From contig OX359195.1 of assembly GCA_947172415.1 (NCBI GenBank), positions 3,199,501 to 3,263,500 on the forward strand: a stretch of 64,000 nt of DNA, written 5' to 3'. The notes beneath the pieces were generated by a model. It was not told where the DNA came from and ran no database searches. It saw only the letters and a program-made list of their open reading frames with translations. This document shows positions 26,901 to 35,900 of the stretch, piece after piece (the first letter of the stretch is position 1; every line of letters begins with the position of its first letter). Source of the DNA: Chondrosia reniformis. Its lineage: Eukaryota > Porifera > Demospongiae > Chondrillida > Chondrillidae. The position numbers and the translations under genes were made by a program.

Positions 26901-29900
26901 CACAGTTCCATACTGGCCCAGAGGAAAGTACATATGAACAGTACAAATCAGAAAAAAAAAACAGAGTGTAGTATGCATGTTTCCATACCCATGTGTGTAA
27001 CTGTTTGAGGCAGATAGAAAACCCGTGAATTGAAAGCCATTCCTTAATATGGCAACCCGTCCACCTGCCTGCTCTTCCCTTAGGTGTTAATGTATCAAAA
27101 TTATAGGAGTGGCGAGAAAGTGAGAGAAGTGTTGAAAATGGTGATTCAGTTTACAAAAAGCAACTACTTCTTTGTTATCACCGCTCGGGAATGAGCTATA
27201 CTAATATCGTTAAACAATTATCAAAGGAAGGACACAAAGTTATGAAATCCAAAGAATTACCAACAGACTGGAACCATTGCTACAAAACCAGGGTCTGCAG
27301 GAACTTAAAAAATAAATACCAATTTAAAGAAAGCAATAGTTGATCAAATGGAGACTGATGACAAAACTACAACTGCAGAACTAAAAAATTGGAAACCTAA
27401 GGCCACAATTAGTACTACCTCTATACTACACTGGAGATTGGACCTATGTATGAAGGAGTTTAAAGAGTACCACATACTGCCAAATGATTCATGAAGCTAA
27501 TAAGGAAAAAAGATTGAAAGGGGCCCATGACAACATTAAAACAATGGACTTCGAAAATGTCCTGAAGAAATAACTGTTCAAATGGAGACCCATAGGCAAA
27601 TCACAAAGAAAGCCTCAACATAAGCCAAAACCTAAGCGCCCACTTAAGCTTCATGTCTGGGGAGGTATCAGCCTATGTGGGTGAACTGGGATAAGAAAAT
27701 TTAAAGGAAGATGAATGCAGCATTGTTTGTCCCCACGCTCAACCAAGCACTAGTGCTTTCTGTACATGAAGTCTTCCCTGATGGACATAGATTCTAGCAA
27801 AGCTCTCAATATGGAAAAAAATCTTCTGCTAGGGGCCTGATCAATTGATACCCTCCTAGGCCTGCTACATGTGCATGTATGAGCATATTGCAATTGTTGC
27901 CAAGTGGTATGGGCAACCTCAAATGACTAGACGACTCGAGCGCCGCCATAATAAACCACACTGTGTGGTACCATGGTAAATGTACCACTTAGTGTGTGAT
28001 GAAAATTTGAGGAGCAACATGATGTGTACATAGTTGATATTGTTACGAAGGTTTTCCCTACACAAAGTGGTCACTGCATAATCGATGATGACTCTTTAAC
28101 TTCAATTGGTTCCAAGATACAGCCCTGATCCATCACTCTCTTCATTCAGAATAATTCAGGAAAACAATGAAATGTTATAGCCAGATCTTTGGCAAATCGA
28201 TTTGCTCAGTCAACAGCACAGCAACTCACTGGCATTACAAAACAAACTAATATTATCTAAGTTATTTGCCAACGGTAAACTCCACGCCAAAGTCATGACG
28301 CTATTGTGCAAATGTTCAATAAGACTTTATCTTCCTTCATGTCGAACATTGAACCAATGAAAAGGATTTAGAAATCACCTTTACTAATACTAATATGCAA
28401 CAAAAAGCCTGCGCAGAGAGGTTTTCTACGAGATACGGCCTGGAAATTGACAGTATTTGAGTGATGACCAGAATCGGTGAACCGGACATGTAAGAATTAG
28501 CAAGTAGTTTGAGTTTGAGTGTGCCTGACACACCATGAGTTTTTAAACTCATAATACTTGTTTTATAATACGATATATAATGAAATCAAACCATTAAAAT
28601 AGAGAGATTGAAAATACTAAAGTCACTGCCGGGAACATTCCCTAATGAAGCCACCAGGAATTACCAGGGGTTAAGCTGAGCAGTCAGTTTGCCTTTCACT
28701 CTACTACTTCATGGCAACAGTCAGAGATTAGTTTGCCTTCTCTGTCTTTCCATTTGAAGTTTGGCTCAGAGAGGGGCTTAAACAATGGCAAAGAGCTATC
28801 TGATCTGTCATCACCGTAATTGTTCCCATTATCAGAAGTGCCACCAGTAGTAAGTTGGCTGAGCTGAGCAGAAAAGCTTAGTGGTGACAGTTCTAGGTGG
28901 TTTTCAATCTCTCTTTGAGATGGTAGACAATTTATTTAAGAGTTCCCATCTTACTTGCAGGAGTACAGGGGCAGGGGCAGCTCCTAATAAGTAGGGCAGC
29001 TCCATCTTTCCTGGAACTAGGTGGCAAAAAATATTTACTATCACTACACTACTACTACTTAATTTGTTGAAACGTTTTATTACTGGGAGCCTGGGCTAAG
29101 CTTCAACATGAGTGGGTTAAGCCCCCCAGCTCTTCACAGTGGAGGGGCTGAATCATTCTTGGAAGCCTTTATTGTCTCATTTTCCTCTCCCTATACGTAA
29201 GTATCTTCTTTACACCATGAAGTGATTAAGTATCGTATTTAGTTACCCATCACAATGAAACGTGTCTTTCTTAAGCTAAATGACTTCAAAATCGGCAGGT
29301 AAAAGGCATCCATTTGTTTACCATGCTAAGAGTCATTCCCAAACCTGTTAGGTCTACTGTACGTATGTATGCCTTTAAAATGTTCAAGTTTTGTACTGTA
29401 CATATGAGAAGAATCTATAATTATACGTATGTACACTTGCTAAAGAGGTAATCGATCAACCTTGTAAAGAAGTAGGACCGCATTGATTAAGACAGTGATG
29501 ACATACATAATTACATACAGATTACTAGTAAGCAGTATATAATTATGTATATAATAAGTACATACCTAAATATATACTTAAGTGTATGAGCCTGAGCATT
29601 CAAACTGCAATAGACAGGCCCAAAGGGAGTGTACAGTCAAAATACTCAGCCATAATTAATAAGACAAACCAGTGGAGGATAAAAGACGCTAGACATTTCC
29701 TATTACAACTTGTAGTGTATGCACGTACGTATACTTACAATGGATAAATATGTAGATTACTATGAATAATATATCACAGAATAGCATAACCAAAAATCTA
29801 TATACAGTGAGGTTTCCTTTCTTCCTCCTTTGGGTTATATGTATATAAATATGTATGACTGGTCTATATATATGTAGTTACATATGTAATGCAGTATGAT

Positions 29901-32900
29901 TAACATGAATCATTGAAACATAGGTAGACAACTTTTTCTGCTAAAATTGAACACTCTTCCATTTCAGCAGAAAAATTAATTAGTATTTTAATACTGATGG
30001 GTTATATATCTATACTTCCTTTATGATTATCGAAAAAGCTGTACTGTATATTAACTCACTAGGTTTTGCATAGCCGCAAATACATTCAGTACATCTGGGT
30101 CTTCTATTCTGTTATTAGATAAATCTAAAACACTGAAAAATAAACAATTTAATCTTCCCATTCTTCAACTGATACATATAATGTCATTGCAAACACACTC
30201 ATACGTACGTATGTACGTATAACATATAAATAGTTTTTGACAGTTGGCCATAATGGCTTTTATACTACTACAAAAATATATTGTTACACATGCTAGAAAG
30301 TATGTATATAATAAAATGAAACTCTTCACTGACCCAAGGTTTTTACATTCTTTGAGTTCTACCACATCTCTGACAGTGGTCAGTTTATTGTGTGATGCTT
30401 GAAGAGTGTGCAGTTCAGGGAGGCAACCTGGAAATATATATGTACATACGTAGTTTACAATAGAGTACATAAGACTTACAGTCTGCTGAGACAGTGTCCA
30501 AACCTATGGTGATTTTAATACCCAATTAATAGAGTAGTCCATGCAGAAATAGGTAGTATTGACTTCAATAATTTTAAGATTTAAAGCAGCTAGGCAGTTA
30601 GGTATGTATGTACATAACAAGCATATTCAACATGAATTAGAAGTACAGCAGCAGCTAAAGGACCCTTATTACATTTATATTACAAATGTTTTCATGATAG
30701 ATATGTTTGCTAAATAAGAACATGGTAAGAGCATTGTACGTATGCTGGGATCTATACAATTACTTAGATTTTCCAATCTTGTTATCATATTATTGCTGAT
30801 ATTTAGTGTGACCAAGTTCTGAAGGTGGCCCAGGCTTTCAATTTTATGGATCAAATTCTGCTGTAGATAACTAAAGTAAAAAAGAAATTTAATGCTATAT
30901 GAATATATCACATGAGTTAATCATTGCACCTGTATGGGAAAATTGGCAATCATTGGTAGCTTGTTAACTAAAACACAAAATTCAAAGAAAGTAGGCATTT
31001 TGAATGCAACTGCATATACAAAAATACACTACTTAGACAAAGGAAAAAGCAATTTATTTAACAACAAATTTAGGTTTAGATTAAGATAACTCACAGACAA
31101 CGAAGTTCTCTTTGATTATTAAGGTTTTCGATTCTTTCAATTCCATTACTTTCCAGAAATAGGCATTTCAATCCAGTATAAGATTCGAGTCCTTCAATTT
31201 TATGAAACCCTACAGTTGGTTAACATTAGCCAATATGTAGAACCTTGTTCTTGTACAAGTGAATATGACAAATTAAATGGTTGTCCATTTAGTAGACATT
31301 GGATTTTTTAACCATTCATTTTTTCCAAAAATGTGCAGGAGCTACAATTACGTATGTGAATTTAGGCCTCATATTGTAAACCAAGCTCTCCTTTTTACCA
31401 CTTAAAAGGTGCCTGTGCACAGACTAAGGCATCGGCTTTGTCTAACTCAATAAGTGTGGCCTTCAAACTGCCAACATTGATATTAGATCTTGATGCACCT
31501 AAGATGATTGCCTGTTTGAAATAAGATTTTGAAATTACAAGCCATCTAAAGTGGAGGTATTCAGGCCAGTAGGCTGGTTGCAAACCCCCCCCCCCCCCAA
31601 CACAAATGGGTGAGTTCTGCTAGCCACTCAGACCTTCATTATACATTTCAAGTTTGCTGGTAATGAAGGTAAGACTTAGGGATTCCGGAACAAGCAGAAC
31701 GCTTAATTACGTACCTGTAGTATTCCTTAATACTACAGGTTCAATTGAAATTGTTCAATAGCGCTCACAGTTTTGCTTGTCCGTCATTGGCATCGTAATG
31801 CGAAGCGTTATAACTATTGTGCGTTATATTTCTGCATATATTTGACAAGTGCCATTTCCGTCCCTTATGTGGAAGTTAGACCTATTAGTGATTTACCGCC
31901 CAGTTCTGAATTGCGTGAGTAGCTTTTTCGATAGAAGTGGACTCTCAGATTAATCCCTAAGTAGACTTTATAATTAGCGACTGTACCCTTCTATTCACTC
32001 TAACAAAATCATAGATTTTCCATGGAATTTATTACTGCATGGTCCCCTATAAATTACATCATGCTGTGCGTTATGTTCATTGAAATCGATTGTGTTCCAC
32101 TTTGGCTGAAAAGAATTTTGCAATTCAGTCTATGGGCCTGTTACTAAAACAAGTATTTCGAGCTCAATAAACTCGTGGGGCGTCAGGCCCCTTAAGTAAA
32201 CTCGAACTACTTGGCTGGTTCTCGTAGATATCCGCTTAACCGATTCCGGTCGACTCTTTAACTCTTGTATGCCGTCAGTTTTTCAAGGCCATAATGAAAG
32301 CCAGCTGAGCGTCCGCCATTTCGGACGAACGAACTTGGGAGCAAAGGATTTCTTCCTGCGAGACGTTTTTGGTGAGTCCAATGGTATGGATATAAAGTGC
32401 CATCTGTAGTGCATTGCTTAGGCAGCGATTTTTCGCGACCCTTGTATCCCTGCAGTAAGAAATGCCTCGAGCAAAGCCCTTACTAACGAAACCTTTCACC
32501 TACACACTACACTACTATATTTCCTTTATTACACCTGTAAAATGCATTTTACGTCAGTATGATACTAATACTGTTCGAAATAAATGACAAAAAAGGATAT
32601 AATTATAAAATGTTTATTTTAGCTGTCCTCTCAAAGTGCACTCTTCACCGTCCCTTTTCCTTGGTCTATCTTGTACTGTTCAAGCATCTGTTTTGCAAAA
32701 GCATGTCCATGTATGGTCATCCACAAAGTAATTACTTCCTTCAAAAGTATGCTAGCCTTCTCCTGAGGCAACTCGCTTGATAAATCATGCCAATCAGATA
32801 ACAATTTGTCATCCTTCAGAATGTGCGCATGAACCGCCTCAGTGTCGACTCAAGCAATCCAGATCCCTGTCATCTTCTTGGGTGTCTTACTTTTCGTATT

Positions 32901-35900
32901 TATTCGTATTTCGTATATATTTCGTATTTATCAACTTAAAAGGTACATAGCCTGCCATGTAGCGAATGATGTTTTCCTCACCAGTCCCTAACTCTTCACA
33001 GGTGCTCAACATACGTAGATGGCTCTGGCTGTTACTCCTTCCTTACATCCTGGTCTATGCATGCAACCAAAGCATGATATTGAATGACAGCCTGTTCACA
33101 GTCTGTGACAATATGACGTCAGGCTGAGGCAAACTGAGAATGGCATGAAAATCATTCCACAGCTTATTCAGCTCTACTGGCCTGGTTAAACATTTGATAT
33201 GATCTTTCCCTCCACAGGTCCACTGACACCGCTGGCTCTGCAATTCATCAATTAATGCACTGAAAAAGGGCTTTACAATATCGCTGAAACTGTTCCTGCC
33301 GCTCTTCTGCGCAAATTGCCCGCTTGAAGCGATCCACTTCTTCTGCTTGCCTCTTTCCCCTCCTGGAGTTAGAGCATACGTATTCCACTCCCCAAACTGT
33401 TTAAAACGTCGATAAATCAATTGCACTCGCTGTCGCAGCTGCCATTTTTCGTTGCTAATGAAACACATGACCTATACGACCCTACGGCAACTTCTGGTTC
33501 GCGTTGCCAGTCTCTTTCTTTCGTGTGTCTATGGTTAACATAATTTCTCTAAGTAGGGATGGCCTGAAAAAAGATGGCGGCCGTATTCAATGTATTACAA
33601 ATTAACACCTTATAAATCGGCAGCGAATGCGTCTTTAGCTCTTTTAAACCTCTTAATGTTTATTTTTGTCAATTGAGGGAAAGTTGCTTTGAAGACCGCA
33701 TAATGGCTCAAAGTTGATAAAATAGTTGCAGGTCTACTTCTGGTTCATTTTCTTCTACTTCATCCTTTTATTTCACGCTAATGCATAAACGTGAAAATAG
33801 ATAACTACATCTTAAGGTTATATCGTCTAAAATTTTTAGGAACTAAGGAATAGGCATGCTTCTGTTTAAAAATGATTTGAGGAGAGATGGCTATTTATGA
33901 TACATCAGATGAGAGGAAGCTTTTTGTCGCCATTTTTAATTACGAACTCTCGGTTATCTCTTCTTTTCTCTTTGACCGCGATGTTATTTCAACTTGTCGA
34001 TAAAGAAAACTTTCAAAACAAATTTAACAAGTAATGTTAACAAGAAAAAAGTGGGAATACAAGATAAATAAAAACATTTAAAAATGAAATTACAAGTAGG
34101 GATGGCAGTGCTTCCAACAGTCACAAGCAAATCTGCAAAAAGTAGTGCAACAAGAGATTGATCATGTGGCAAGGACAACCATACAGAAGTGGCATATAAT
34201 ATTATACTGAAATTTGTGTGACTTAACCATATACATCACTTCCATGTTTGGGTGCACCATCCCTACTTGCGGTTATCCCAATGTGCCCAAACATGGAAGT
34301 GATGGGTACGGTTAAGTCACTCAAATTTCAGTATATATGCCACTTCTGTATGGTTGTCCTTGCCACATGATCATTCTCTTGTTTCGCTATTTATTGCAGA
34401 TTTGCTAGTGACTGGTGGAAGCACTGCCATCCCTACTTATAATTTCATTTTTAAATCTTTTTATTTATCTTTTGTAACTTGCACTGTACTTATATGGAGG
34501 TCAGTCAAACAAGGTTGGAAACTGACCCAAATAGGAGGAGGCCTAAACTAGCTGTCTTTAAGAGACAGTGCAAAGAGGCTACAGGGGAAGATGTGCCAAG
34601 ATACAGGACAAACAGTTAAGGAGCATGATAGCCGAATGACGAGGTGAGACAGCACAACTCGAGATTGAGACTGAGGAGGAAAGAAAGAATATGGAAGTAA
34701 TGCAATAGTAAAGACGTGGAAGATCTACATCATATTTTGAGATGCAGCTCCTACAGAAAGGAAAGGGAACAACTCTTTGCAGCAGCAACCCTACCAGAAG
34801 TAACAGAGGAAAAGAAAGTGGTCAGAATTCTAGATGCAGCTATCAAGGAGAGGAAGGTTGGAAGGCACCCAAAGATAATGTGGGCAAATTTCAATGAACC
34901 TATAATGTATTACGTATATGAGAAATACAATCTATTCAACAAGGTTTTATTTCCATTTTCAAAACTTTTTGGTTAGTGTTGCATGGGGCATATAACTCTA
35001 GAGTGCATGGGCACTTGAAATAAGTAATAATAATATCTGTCACCAAAAATGGTAGACACTCGGCTGGCTTTTGTTTTCTAGCCTAAAATCAGCTTTCTCT
35101 TCCTTAACATTGAACATTGAACTAGTGAAAAGGATTTAGAAACCACCTTTACTAATATTATGTAACATAAAGCTGGCACAAAATAGGCCTTGACATTGAC
35201 GGCAATCAAGCAGCGACCGCAATCAGTTAGCCAGAGATCTAAGAACCAGCACAGTAGTACTAGTTCAGGGGGCGCCTTGTGCCCCACAAGTATTTAAACT
35301 CGAAATATTTGTTGTGAAAGCTTTAAAACAAGTATTTCGAGTTTAAAAAAACTCGTGGGGACTCGAACTGCTTGGCCAAATCGTTGGTATTCAATGTAAA
35401 TGTTCATAATCTTAACAATTGAGGACGTTTAAGTGTCCTAAATGTTATAAATAACGATTTAAGAAAGCTTCCTGAACACAGTCATTTGTAAAAACAATGT
35501 ATTGACATATAAATTAAGTTTTCTAATACTTGCGTATGAACGCGTATTATACATATATCGACGTATAAATTAGGGGTTATAATAGTTGTGTATGAACATA
35601 TATTGTATGTATATACAATATACATATGTATATTATATTTGCACTTCAATTCATATATTTCCTTATTCATATATGCATATCAACTCTATGTCCTGCAAAA
35701 TATTGTTGCACTTATTAAATCAACTGATTCCACCCTTTTCTAAAAGGTAGTAGACAACTGAAAAGTTGTTATTCAGAAAACATTTAATTAATTGTGACTA
35801 GGTGTCTGTATTTTGACAGGAGCTGCTGCTAGTATCTACAAGATTTACGTAGCCTATTGAGATTGCTTTTGATAGACAAATTAAGGAAAACATACGTGTA

